DNA of 64,000 bases from Odontesthes bonariensis (Eukaryota; Chordata; Actinopteri; Atheriniformes; Atherinopsidae). The DNA lies in NCBI RefSeq assembly GCF_027942865.1, contig NC_134509.1, forward strand, positions 18,464,697 to 18,528,696, given 5' to 3'. Below the pieces are notes generated by a model. That model had not been told where the DNA came from. It searched no databases and was given only the letters and a program-made list of their open reading frames with translations. Made by a program: the position numbers and the translations under genes. Shown here in pieces: positions 43,128-56,333 of the stretch. How positions within the stretch are numbered: the stretch's first letter is position 1; every line of letters begins with the position of its first letter.

Positions 43128-46100
43128 ACACTTTGTAACAGTGACTTCTGATTTCTGAGGGAAACATCTATGTGGCCCACATCACTAACTGTGCCTGTGT
43201 GGTGGGTGACTCAGGACAGCCAGCAGGTAACATTATGTGTCTGAAGCTGATGTTTCTGATGACTTTCTTACGTCTGTACGGTTGTCATGACAACCGTCAG
43301 AGAGTGATGGAGTTTTACAACTCATAGGAGATGATACAGAGATTTCTGCAGCCTCAGTGGATCTATGAGGTAGCAGTTAAACGCCACAGAAGAAGCAGGA
43401 GAAGCTGTGCTGACGTTACTTTTATAGGAAAATAAAACACGACTCATGTGAAGAAGAACCTTTTCACCAGCTACAAGCCTTCGGACTCGGATGGTTCTGA
43501 AGGGGACGGCGGCTACGCTGGAGAGGATTTCAGGAAAAGGTTGAAGGAATTGAAACTGATGCCCATGATGCGAGTCGTGCGCTTTTAGAAACCGTCCGTG
43601 GTGTATTACTGGTGGAAAAAGCTGCTCATCTATATTTAACTTTGTTCCAGTTTTGATGCACTTGACGTATTGAAGGAGAATCAGAACGATGCAGCAACAA
43701 CCTATAAAGAAAGAAATACGCCGTCCCCCCGCCTGAGGGAGCTGAATTAGACTCCGGCCTCTTGACCCCCTTTGACCCCCCCCCTCCGTCCCGCCCCCAG
43801 CTTTGTCTCACACACCACCTCCACCCCTCCACCCGCCCGCTCCTCCTATTCCCTGGAGCCCAGATGGACATCAGCTGGGCCCATTTAGACTGCAGACAAT
43901 AACACTCTCCCACACATTCTCACACATTGCCTCACACACACATTTCTTCACACACTTTGGGATAAATAAACGATGTTGGCAGCTTTTACGTTACATCCTG
44001 CAGCTCGTCCAACTGCGCGACTGAAATCAGTTAAACACGACTCAGACCAGCAGTCGGCCTCAGACACCAGATGATGCCGGCGCCCGTTCGGTCTGGCCGT
44101 CCGGTCGCAGAACCAGGACTTTATCTGGTATGAGTTCACAGAGAACAATAAACGACGCAGATTAGCCTCTGAGCGTTTATGGCCTCATTAATTAGGGGTT
44201 TCTGATTTGGCAACATGACGATGATCTAATGTTTGGCCCTTTGCTGATTTCTGGACGTAATCTGTGCCTTTCAGCCCAAACTGGCCTCACTCTTGTCATT
44301 TGTCTGCATGTTTTCTGTGCGCTGCAGGTAAGGTTTCTCCCTGTCAGCCCCCCCCCACGCGTGTCACATGACTCAAACAGCGACCTGTTGGCGAACTAAC
44401 AGGTGTCGCCACGTTCTCGCTGCTCATTCCAGCTCCTCCGCTCTGCTCCGTCTCAAATTAAGTCAGACTTAGAGGATTTGCCTTCTTCCACCCCCACCCT
44501 CTGCTTCATTTGCTTTTCCTCAGTAATCTGTCTGTTGCCCCCCCCCCCCCTTCCCTGCCCTCCACACAGCAGATCGCGCCCCCCCCCCCCCCCCCCACTC
44601 ATTCATTCGCTTTGTCTCGCTCCCATAAGCCCCCACCGCACAGAGAGAGTACACATTCTTCACTGCTCGTCCTGTTAGGATGGCCAATATTTACTTCTAC
44701 TGTGTGTGAGAGGGAAGAACAATGTGTGTGTTTGTTAAATGCCTTCACAGCCGTGTGTGTGTGTGTGTGTGTGTCGCCTCCCTCTGCTGCTGGCCTGATT
44801 TCTTGCACCAGAGTGTGATCAATCTTTGACAGTCTGCTGACTCGTCTCTTTGTCTTTCACCCCCCTCAGCTCTCGTCTCGGGCACTAAATATAAGACCCT
44901 GCACCCCTCCGCTCAGGATGTTGTCTCGGGTGGAGAGCAACGATGCTGCCTGCAGCAGAAGCGTTGTCTGATCGTCCCCCACCCAAAACATATTCATATG
45001 AATCTGCTGCCCACCCAGCGTGAGCAATCCTTCGTCCCTAAGAGACGCTGCGAGCACTGGAAGGAAAGTCTTTATTAACTAGGAGAGCTTTACGTAAATA
45101 AAGCTCCAAACTGTTGGAAAACGCAGCAGAGCAACAGAAGAAAACACGAAAACACCAGGACAAAGAGGAGAGGAAAGGTAGGAGAAGCAAATAAAATGGC
45201 TGAGAGGAGGGAGGGGAAGGCAGGGAGCAGTGAAAACTAGCAGAGGCTCAGCATTGTGCTGCTAATGTGGCCCAGGCTGGCGTAATCCAACAAAGGTTAC
45301 TGTGGAGACCAACAATGGGGCTCCGAGGGGCCCCGACTGCTGAGACGCGACGGGAGGAGCCAGGGAGGTGGAGGAGGCGGGGGGGAGGGGAACAGGAGAG
45401 GGAGGAAAATCTACATCTCAAAACCATCTGACTGAGCCTTCAGTTGGAAACTTTCTATCTGCAGGAATCCTGAACGCATCACTTCCAGCGCAGAGGACGG
45501 CGTGAGAACTGACGCACACGAGTTTCATGAAGTGGCATCAGTCGCAGGTGTGTAACGGCGTGGAGGCCGGTAAATGTTTTTCCGATGAGGCAGCGGGGCT
45601 GTGACAGGAAGCCTTTTCACAGGTGTGTTAGGTTCCACTGAGCGTTCCCTGAAGTCTGGAAATGAAACGCTCTCCTCGCTGCCACGCCAGGGCTGACAGT
45701 GTGGTCGGTTTGAGGTGCTTTTTGTTTCTCCTTTGTGAGGGAACCGCTCTGAAACAACCAAAACTTTCACAGCGCGCCTCCCGTTCGTCTCCCTCACCTG
45801 GTTTGGAATAAATCAGCTGAGTGTGAGTAGTGTGGGCGTGAGGCGGCGGCTTCAAACACACGGCTGTAATAAACACAACCGTAATAACTTTCAACCTGTA
45901 ATAAACCGTCACGTCTCGGCCTGAAACGATCCTCCAGTGACTCAAATAATAAACTCCTCGATGGCAACTCTTGGCTCCGATGCCTGGTTTAATCCACACA
46001 GATAAGTCCTACGTGTGGCCGCTGCGTTCCAGCTGTTACTGTCACCGACGGGCTGAGCGCCAGCAGCTGTTACCCTGCAGGCGCTCTGATGCAGCAGACA

Positions 46101-49100
46101 TTACGTTGCTGCTTCAGCCTCAAGAAAACCTGCGGCGACACTGAATGACCCATAAAGCCCTGCCGAACTTCACCTGAGCTAAACGCTGGTGGAAACCTTC
46201 CTCAGTATGTTCACTGTCTCACTTTAGTGTGCAAGCACGTATCAGCCAAGTGTGCACCGCTCATAAGATGGTCAAAGAAAAAATCCAACTCAAGTTACCA
46301 AAACAGATCCTGGGTGGAGCTGTTCTTCATCCAGAAACGCTCAGCACAGATAAAAATATATAAATCCACTCCATCAACGTCAGGATTCATCCTCATGTGA
46401 CGTGTCTGTAGGAACATTCATGCCGATAAAGGTTTTGGTCCATCCATATGATCTCCTTTTAGCTTAGCTTAGCTTAGCTTAGCTTTAGCTTCAGCTGCTT
46501 ATGGGGACGGGGAAGCTCCCTGAGGGATAACGCACCCGAACCCATTCATGATGAGTGGAGGTCACAGAATCCCTTGTTGCACCTGCTCAGTTGGACCTTT
46601 TTGGAAGTTTTTCAAACTGACCCCGTAAGAGGCGTTCTGGGAACTACAATCAGATCCAGTTCCGGCAATGTGAACACACACGAGTGGAGAGTGGGAACAG
46701 CTGGATCTGTCCCATCTGAGGTTTACAGATGTTAACTTTCTGCTTCCTCAGCATCGAACTGAAACATCTGCAGTAAGTATGGAGGACCGACGCTGAATGT
46801 GTCAGAAATCATTTCAAACTTGTTGCTTTTTATTTACTTTCTCACTCAGCTTTTAATCTTATTTGTTATTTTATTTGGAATATATTTCATTTCTCTGTTA
46901 ATTTCATCTTTTCATTTCACCCAACGTTCAACTTTCCTTTTTACATGCCTGTATGTGTTTCTGCTTCATCTCAGTGACATGAATCATCATATAAACGTGT
47001 TTTTCAGGCTATCTACATATTGTAGTTCTTACTTTGGATGCCTGGGGCTTCCACAGTGAACCTGAGCAGCAACAAACAGAACAGAAACCCCAGCAGGAGG
47101 GAGTGAGAACCTGAAGTCTCACACTTCTGAGATGAATCACTCACAGCTTGACATCACTCGTTACAGCCGTGCCACAGGGAGGGCTGCTCTGTGTGGACGT
47201 GCTCGGCGTGCATCATCAAAAGAGCGTTTCTGCACGTTTGAGTTTGTAAACGTGCAGAAACAAACGTTGGAGACCTAATAGATGTCTGACTGCAGCATTT
47301 AACATAGTAACGACAAAGTGAGACTCAAACAAACATTCAGCTTCATGTTTTTAACTTTCAGTCTGAGCTAATGTTCATAAAGATGGCTTTCACTGAGCCG
47401 CGGGCGGCGTGCTGTGTGTGGCGCACTCACCCTGACGCTATGAGCGCTCTGGACTGAGCCATCGCGATCCTCTGTAACGCCGGTCGGCTCAGCCCGGCTA
47501 AGCTCGATCGCTGTGGTAACGGCGCGTGGCACACCGATGCTGCGGATGACACCGAGCGCTGCGGCTTCATCACCATCGGCGACGGAGATGGCACAGGAGA
47601 AGGAGGCGTGGTCACGTTGCTGGCGGGCGTGACTAATGTGGCGGTTGGCACCGGGTCACCGGCTGAAGACGAGGAGGAGTGTTTGGGTGGAATGGACGGA
47701 GGGTTCATGTTGGGGTTGGAGGAGGGAGGCTGAGGCGGCGGGAGGGACGGGGGCGGCGGTCTGTTGGAAGCGGCTGAGATTCCCATGGCGGAGGTGCCAG
47801 CGGTGAGAGCGGCCAGCGACTGGGCGAAGAGCTGGGCGTTAGTTCTCGGGGAGGCGGTGTTTTTGGTGATGGCGAGGCCATGCGGCAGCGTCTGGTAGTA
47901 GTTGGAGTTGGAGTTGGAGTTCTGCTGCTGCCCTCGTCCCAGAGTGGCCGATTTCGATGGACTCAGAGGTTTGGAGCTGATGGGCGCCGAGTTCTTGGGA
48001 CGCTGCATAGTTAATGAGCGTCTGCCCAGAGTCTGTATGGCGACTCCGCCCCCTGCTCCTCCCGTGTTGGCCTTCACACTGAGGACCAGCATGCACTGCT
48101 GGCAGGAACAGGGCTGGCTCAGGCCAGCGGCTTGCAAGCCTCCGTTTGAGGTGACGGAGCTTCCGACTCCCATGCTGGCGCCCGACACCCCGACGCCCAG
48201 CAGGGCTCCGGTCAGTCCTCCGCCGCCTCCTTTGGACACAGGCAGAGGGCCGGACACTAACGGGTAGGCCAGGTCGGCGCGCCTCTGAATCCGGCGGCAC
48301 CTCTGGCTCTGTCTGTTCACCTGCGGGACGGCAGAACAGAACATGTTGACGGCGTTTGGAGCTGAAGCTTTAAAGCTTTAAAGCTGAAGAAGAGGAGAGG
48401 TCAAACAAACCTGTGTCATGTTCTGGAAGTCAATGAGGTAGCAGAACCCGAGCGGTGTCAGGTCCAGGCAGGTCTGCTGGCGGCTGTGGCCGCTCTCAAT
48501 GGCGATGGCCACCTCCATGTCGTACGGCGTCCACGTGCCCGCGTCGTTCTCCCACTCCCACTGCCAGCCCTGACCCGGGGCCGAGCCAGGATCATAGAAG
48601 CTCCTCCGCACCGGGCGGATGGTTCCTGACAGAGAGAAAAGGCGTTAACCTCCACTGGTAAGAGCTCCTCCATCAGATAAAGACAGGAAAAATGCTTTCT
48701 GTGTGATTTGTCTTTAATTTCACCAAAGTTTCAGAAATGCTACAGAACATTTTCACAATAAAAGCCTGTGCTCAGGGATCAGAGGCTCAGGAGCTGGATG
48801 TGCTGTCACACCAGACTCAACACACTTCACACATTGAACTCAAAGTGGACTTTAAAGGCCTGAAATGATGCTGCGGTTCTGGAGAATATCCATCAGCTCC
48901 AGCTGAAAGGGCTGAGAACTCAGTCTTTCTGCCAGCCTGCAGAAACACTGCGAGTCTTACTTGACGTGTTGCTTTGCTCTGGTCGCGAACCACTTTTCAT
49001 GTTATGGTTCTGCAACCTCGGTCTGGAATTTCTAGGGACGCACAGCAGTTTCCCCTCGCGAGAATTTCGGTGGGCGGTGACGAGAACTTCGCCGGCGGAA

Positions 49101-51955
49101 GTGTTTATTTTTCAAAAAAAAAAAAAAGTGTATGCAAGATATGGATCTGGAGTTGCTCGACATCGAAGAAGAACAGCTTATTTTATTGGAGTTGGCGAAA
49201 ATGCAAAGGAGGAAGCCACACAGACAACCGGAAAGGCACACCGAGGACCAATCACAGCCGCTTTTGTCTGCGCACTTCCGTTGGTGGTCTGCGTGCGTCT
49301 GTCGCGTAGTCAGGATTTTATTGAGGTGCACGAGAATGCGCGCAGAGCCTCTGCGTGGGGGAGTGGTCAAGATTTTGACACTCGCAGAGGCTATGCGTCC
49401 GAGCGTCAGAGGCTTTGCGTCTGAAGCATAAATCATCCTTTAAGCAGGTAATGTGTTTCATAGATGCGTTGTGCTTTTTCAGCGTTTCAATTCGAAATGT
49501 ATTAGAACCAGTCACAAATGCACTATTGCCACACTTTACAGTAAATGCAGTGCATTATATTATCGGCTTTACTGCATCTTAGCCAGGGAAACTGGTCAAG
49601 CCACTCTCTTAGAAATGTATACACTTTACCCCTTTTAATTTCAGTTGGTTCTGGCTCGGAATCGATCGTATGTGGCTCATTATCTGATGCTAGCTCCGGA
49701 TGCTAGCTCATTATCTGATGCTAGCTCCGGATGCTAGCTCATTATCTGATGCTAGCTCTGGACCTGGGCTTGACATAACGTGGGAGGTTGATGGCTTCCT
49801 GTCAGAGCATTGGTTGTGGTTATTTTCGGAAGTATCAGGCCTTAACTTAACGAAAAAGTTTCAATCGTTCTTTTCATCTTATCACCCGCGGCTACATCCA
49901 CTGTTTATCTGACGGGCCGAGGTTCATCATCTCTGTCTGACTAGCAAGCGCGTGTTCACACGTACACGGGCCAACCAGAGGGGGGCCCCGCCCTTCACTA
50001 TCTCTGATTGGTTTAGACCACGATATGGGTCTAATGTGTGTCTGTTGTTGAACCACAGGGAGACTATCAGAGTCGCGTAGACTTTTTTTTTTCCTCGAAC
50101 GGATGGTTGCACCGGTGCAACTTGAGATTTTTTTTAGGCGCACCATTGAGAAAATAGGTCGCATGCTGGTCGCACTCTGGAGCCCTGCGCTGACAGAAAT
50201 ACTTCTGAATAACCTGAGAAAAGTGGAGTAAATGTATGAAAGCTCAGATAAAACTCAAGACATTCAACTGAAATGCAGATGTGGAAGTTAGACATTTGTT
50301 TTGAACTTGGTAACTGTGGAGATAAACAGCAGAAAACCTGCAGCCACTGTGATAAACATGCCCGCTCCAGGACAAACCACGTGGGATCCCTTTCACATCC
50401 TCTCCATTATGCTAATAATAAAAGAATAATGTGCGGCCTTATTGATCCCCTCAGGGGTTTTCTCTTTGTGAATGTATGAATACAAAAGGGGCCATTACAG
50501 GACAGAGAGTTCCACAGCAGCATCTGTGCTTTGGGTTTATCTGAGTTCTGTCAGACTGCTGCTAACCGAGTCAGAGTCCCACCACAGCACACAGAACCGA
50601 CACCTGAATGTTCCAATGTGTCAGTCATGTGAAACAGAAACTACAGATTACTACAGGTTCTAAAATAAGGTGAAACCGGCCTCAGATAAACAGCACATGA
50701 CACATCACACTGTGTCGTTATTCATTTATAACACAGAAGCAGTGAGTGAAAAACTCCAAAGGACATTGTTCCAGAAGTCTTGTGGTTTGTTCAGATGCAG
50801 CTTTGCAAACCTAAGATGTGCTGCCATGTTCTTTTTAGAGAGAAGAGGCTTTCTCCTGCAACCCTTCCAAACAAGCCATACTTGTTCAGTCTTTTTCTAA
50901 CTGTGCTGTCATGAACTTTAACATTTAACATGCTAACTGAGGCCTGTAGAGTCTGAGATGTAGCTCTTGGGTTTTTGACCTTGGGGTGACCTTGCTGGGA
51001 CGTCCACTCCTGGGAAGATTGACAGCTGTCCTGAATGTTTTCCACTTGTGAATAATCTTTCTCTCTGTAGAATGATGGACTCCAGATAGTTTGGAAATGG
51101 CCTTATAACCCTTCCCAGATTGATGGGCAGCAACAACTGCTTCTCTGAGATCATTGCTGATGTCTTACCTCCTTGGCATCGTGTTAACACACACCTGAAT
51201 GCTGCAGAACTTCTGCTTTTATAGAGCTGCTCACACTGACTGATGATCAGTTAATCAGAGCATTGATCAGCAGCTCCTGGCTGCTACTGACCCTCTTAGT
51301 TCCTGTGGAAGCAGGAAGGGTTCACTTAGTTTTTCACTCACTGCTTCTGCCTTTTGTCTCAGTTTTTGTTACCACAGAGACAGTAGCCATATAATAATAA
51401 TAATATGAATAATGTTCATCTCCATCAGAACAGAACTCTGTGTAGGAGGAAGTCATGACAAAAAAAGATAAGAGAAGAGGCGCTGACTGACACAAACTTG
51501 AATATGAGCAACATTTTGAACATGTGGAGTCTGAACCGAGGCTCGCTGTTGATGCTTCTACAACCGTGTTTATCTGAATGTTCGGTCGTGCCCAAAGGTC
51601 TAAGAATGTATTAACCGATCAAAGCCACTGTTACAGGTTTTAATCCTGCCGCCGTCTCGCAGCACCACAACCCTTCTGCATTTCTCGTGAGCCAGATTTG
51701 GATCAGCACATGACCGGCTGTTATTTTCACTTGTCAGTCGCAGCTGGGCGGAGAGTACACGGGATCTGGTGAAAAAACAGCCGCGTGTTCGGAGGTCCAG
51801 AGGCGAAAATTCAGTTGGAAAACACACGTCAGAATAAGTGTGAATCGTACGTCTATGAAAGAGGTGGAGAGCACAAAAAGACCAGAAGCAGGTGGAGAAA
51901 GAAACCGGCCATCTGGACTTTATTGTTCTCTTTATCACTGACCCCTCCCTGCATG

Positions 51956-51994
<39 letters not shown>

Positions 51995-54900
51995 CTGCAC
52001 ACTGACCAGCAGGCAAACACATGTTGGGGTCGGGTCAGACATCATGCACGGAGGCGTTCTCTCGCCTGTCCTGAAATCCTCAGCATCAGTGACTCAGTGA
52101 GAAAATTCAGCGTCTGGGATGAGCCAGCACTTCCGCTTTCTGTGATTCCCTGACAAAAAACCAGCTTCCAGAACAGTTTTCACACTGAAAACAAAGACGT
52201 TTGAAGCTACATGGCGTGACTTTGTGTTCCCATTACTAGGGATGGTCCCGATCAGGTTTTTTTTTGCCTCTGAGTCATTTGATTTTGAGTATCTGCCGAT
52301 ACCGAGTCCTGATCCGATACTTCTACAGTACATTAAAAAAAAAGAAGAACAGCGAAGAAACAGATCCAGGATGTCCCTGATTTTTTATTTTATTCACTTA
52401 TTTCACTTATTTTTATTATCATTTGACACTTATAAACAGAGCACTTCTGTGAGCTAGCTTGAATAAAAAAAGTAATCAAATAATAAACAAATTCTTCACA
52501 TTGTAGTTTAGTGCAACAATGTCCAATATAAAAATGAGCAGCAGCTCAACTTGAAATACCTGCAGGCCGGTAAACAAATAAGCAAATAAAAGTTTCACAG
52601 TGTTATAAAGTAAGGCCAGTAATGTGCTTTAACTGGACTCCTAATACTCTCCTCTGGCTTCACAGAAGGAAATGTACATTTTTCTTGATGAAAACCAACA
52701 TCTCTACCTTGTCAGGTTTGAGCCTGTTCCTGTTCTCTTCAAGGATGTTAGCGATGTCCTCGCCACCTCTTGAAATCCCAAGTTTGCATATCTCACAGTT
52801 TGCAATCGCAACGTTTTTGTCGTCCACTTTAAAATACCTCCACACCGCAGACATTCGGCCCCCAGCTTCAAGCTGCTGCCGTGTTCTGCTTCGCTTTACG
52901 GCAGCAAAGTGACGTCATGCCGCATGCGTTGTTTCTGTGTGGAGTTGAGACCATAGACATACAAATTCTGGGAGTTATGATTATTGTAGTTGGGGATATA
53001 CACCGTCCTCAGTCGAAATGCAATGTGGAGGCATTGGAGACCCATCCAAGATGGCGGCCGCGCTGATACGTCAGCTCCAATAGGCAGCGTCAGTCTATGA
53101 GGCGTCTACGTATATTATACATATATAGATAGGCTACATATCCGATTCCGATTGGGATGAAACGTCCGATACCGATTGAGTCAGAAACCACGTGATCGGA
53201 TCGGGACATCCCTACCCATAACACATCTCTTGTCCCGCAGCTCATCATCTTCAAACAGGTGGAAAAGGAGGAAGGTTAAAGACTGAAGGATGGTCGACGA
53301 CATGACTAAAACGGAGGCTAAAAAGGGTCTAAAATCCAACTGCAACCTGAAAAGATCATAAGAAGCGATACTGCGATAAAGACTGAAGCAGAAGACAGAA
53401 ACTTAAAGGCAGAGGAAGAGGAACGTGGGATCAGTGAGGAGCACCAAGACGACACACATGGGACAAGTTAGGAAGTCCTCTGAGAGGTCGAGCTGAAGCT
53501 CCCCTTCCTTCTCCTTCCATCTCTCCAAACATGAACAGAAAACCTGAAAACCAGCTGTTGTTATGAAAAAGGGATCTACTTTCCATGAGCTGAATAATAA
53601 GTTCAGCAGCTGAACTGTGTGAATCAGGGTGAAACATCACGATATTCATCTCAACGACAGAGTAACTGATGCATTAAAGCAGAAGAACGAGCAGTTTGTA
53701 TCCAAAGAGTAGATAAATATCGGCTCCTGAACACACCTTCTGTGTTTGTCGCAGCAGTTTCGGTGAGTTGCATTTGGCTAATTGTGCCACTAGATGTCAC
53801 TGTAGCCCACAGAAGAGCTCATTAGCACGTCCACAGGAGATATTAAGAGTTACATGACATCATACATGCCCGATGACATCATCAGTGTTGATAAACAGCC
53901 TCGTCATCACGGCCGTCGTGGTCAGACTGAATCTGAGCGCCTGAAGCTCTGCTTCGGTCTGTTTCCTTCGAGGTTTTTAATGTGCGGCCTGAAGTTTTCT
54001 GAAGTTCGAAGTCCTCACGAAGGTTGACGGGACACGTATCCTCCATCCATCCGTTATCCTCTGCTTTTCTGAGGTCAGAGTCAGAGGAAACAGATCCGGG
54101 AGGGAAACCCAAACCCTGTCCCCGGTGACGCTTCCCAGCTCCTCCTCAGGGATGCCGAGGCGTTCCCACACCAGAAGGGGATAAACAATCCAAATCCAAA
54201 TCCATTTGATGCTACATTTTACTGATCCACTGCGATGCATCCACAGAATAAACCTGCAGAAGATCCACTGACATCAGAACGTGACTTTTAGTTAATCCAT
54301 ACAGCAGCGATTCATGAGAAACTTCAGTTAAAGACAAAGTGAACTCAGGAAAATAAGGAGAACACGTGTGAACGAAGACACGTTTGTTTGTGGTTACTTC
54401 AGTCTAACCACCCGCCGGCCACACACCACCACAGCGTTACTTCCATCTTAGGAAGGTTAAATGCTTGTTCCGGCTCTTTCCCCCCGTGGGTCCCTCTGAA
54501 TCCCATCACATGAGCCTCAGTCATGTGTTCGAGCTTCACAGTTTGACTAACAGGCAGAAAAGCTGCGAGCTGCGGCTTTCATAAGAAATGGTGACATCGG
54601 ATTTGGGTTTGGCGTGTTCGCAGTCGAGCGATGACTCAGAAAGTATGGACGGATCTGTGGCGGTTCATACATGTGTGTGTTGTTGAACAGGCGGTGAGTG
54701 ATGCTTCCCCAGAGGCCTCACAGTCCCAGCAACCCGACACGCAGAGTTTCACAACAACTACCCAGAGAGGAAACGCTCGGCTCTGACCCCTCCAACTTTC
54801 GCTGCTTCACTTCCAACAGAAAGCATCCAACACTAAATCAACTCAAACTTTATTCTCGAGTCTCCCTTCTCACTCTCATTCACATCTTCCTCCTGATCAA

Positions 54901-56253
54901 AGCTCATTTAATCCACCTTTAACCTTCTGCTGCCTCTCCTCCCTTCTTTCTCTCCCTCCCTCCGACGCAAACTCCCTTCCACTCTCTCTTTCTCTTTCCG
55001 CCTTTGTCTCCACTTTGTTTCACCTTGAAAGAGTCCCGTCCCTCGAGTATTGGGTTCAGAGTCAATTTTCAGCTTCAGAGAGTGTGAGAGAGAAAAGCAG
55101 AAGAAGAGGGCGATGGCCGAGTGAAGAGAAAGGTCAGAAGATCCGGAGGAATCACCACTTAAAACACAGTTTTAGAAAAAAGAAGATGACTGATTCATAG
55201 CCAGCGTTCTTGACTTTAGAAAAGCCGTGAACACGAGCATCCTGTTGACTGCTTTCCTGATAAACTCGTTCCTCTCTATGTGACACGGTGAAGATGTAAA
55301 AGCAGCTCAAAACCTCCAACACAACCCAATTCTGTCACCTTAAAACACTGAAATGAGCTAATGATGCTGTCACAGCACTTCAGTGTGTGATGAGATGGAG
55401 AACAACACATATACGGTGAACTCTCTGGGGAATGACTTGTGAAACTACTCCTGGCTACAAAACCCAACGTCTTGCTGGCGTTTCCTTTGGTGATTTTCTT
55501 TGAGTTCCCGTTTGTTATCGTGTACCTCAACGCAGCATCAGAACGACCACAACACCCACCGCTACAAACTTATTACGTCACCGTACGACGAACAGTTCTC
55601 AGCTTCAGCTTCTAAAAAGAACCACGACCGGTTCAACGTGTGAACATTCAGGCGACCGGATCAGCGGCTGAAGCCAAAACAAAATACTTATCAGCATCTA
55701 TTTCTGTTTCCTATAAGAAACTCATCCCAATGGTTTCTACTTCAGTCACGACCCGTTTAATCAGCCAACGGGAGCCGGTTTAACGGTTTAACATCAGTTT
55801 TGGTGATTTTTCCTGCTGAACCAGATAAGTTCTGTTCGTGGTCGCAGCTTTGACAGCAGCAACTGAAACGCATCTCCGTCCACACGCAGAAAGACCTGGT
55901 TTGTTGTGCATGTAAACAGAGTCGGTTTAAATGTTTGGTGCCACTCCCTCCTCCCTTGTTCCCATAATCCATCCCCACCCTTCCGTCTCTGGGGAGCCCC
56001 CCGTCCCCCTCCATCCACCCCGTACCCACCCTCTGCCGTGACCCCGACGCCCCGGGTGCTTTGTGGGGGTCTGGGAATGTGTCTCCTTCAGCAGGACCAG
56101 CTGGAGCGAGATCAGCAGGGAGAAAAGATGCCCTCAATGTCTGAAAAGCTGCCCCTCAAACAGACTGATGATAAGTTAAGCTTTAAGAGCTCCATAAAAT
56201 CTGAACCTTCCCACTTTCAACCCGGCCAAAATGCCCATACTCAGCCTTGTTTT

Positions 56254-56333
<80 letters not shown>

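Larger units (their letters stand above)
41834..47430 (-). other. dtx4: Intron 3 of dtx4, remainder
   Basis: No gene recognised. It contains the (CA)n array at 43042, C-runs at about 44540 and 44580, a (GT)n array at 44753, G-rich DNA at 45340-45400 and a short AGCTT repeat at 46461-46485. Confidence 0.5.

Noticed and set aside
48966-49424. 152-codon plus frame in dtx4 intron 1
   Set aside because: It overlaps the better Harbinger-like frame in another phase and shows no domain.
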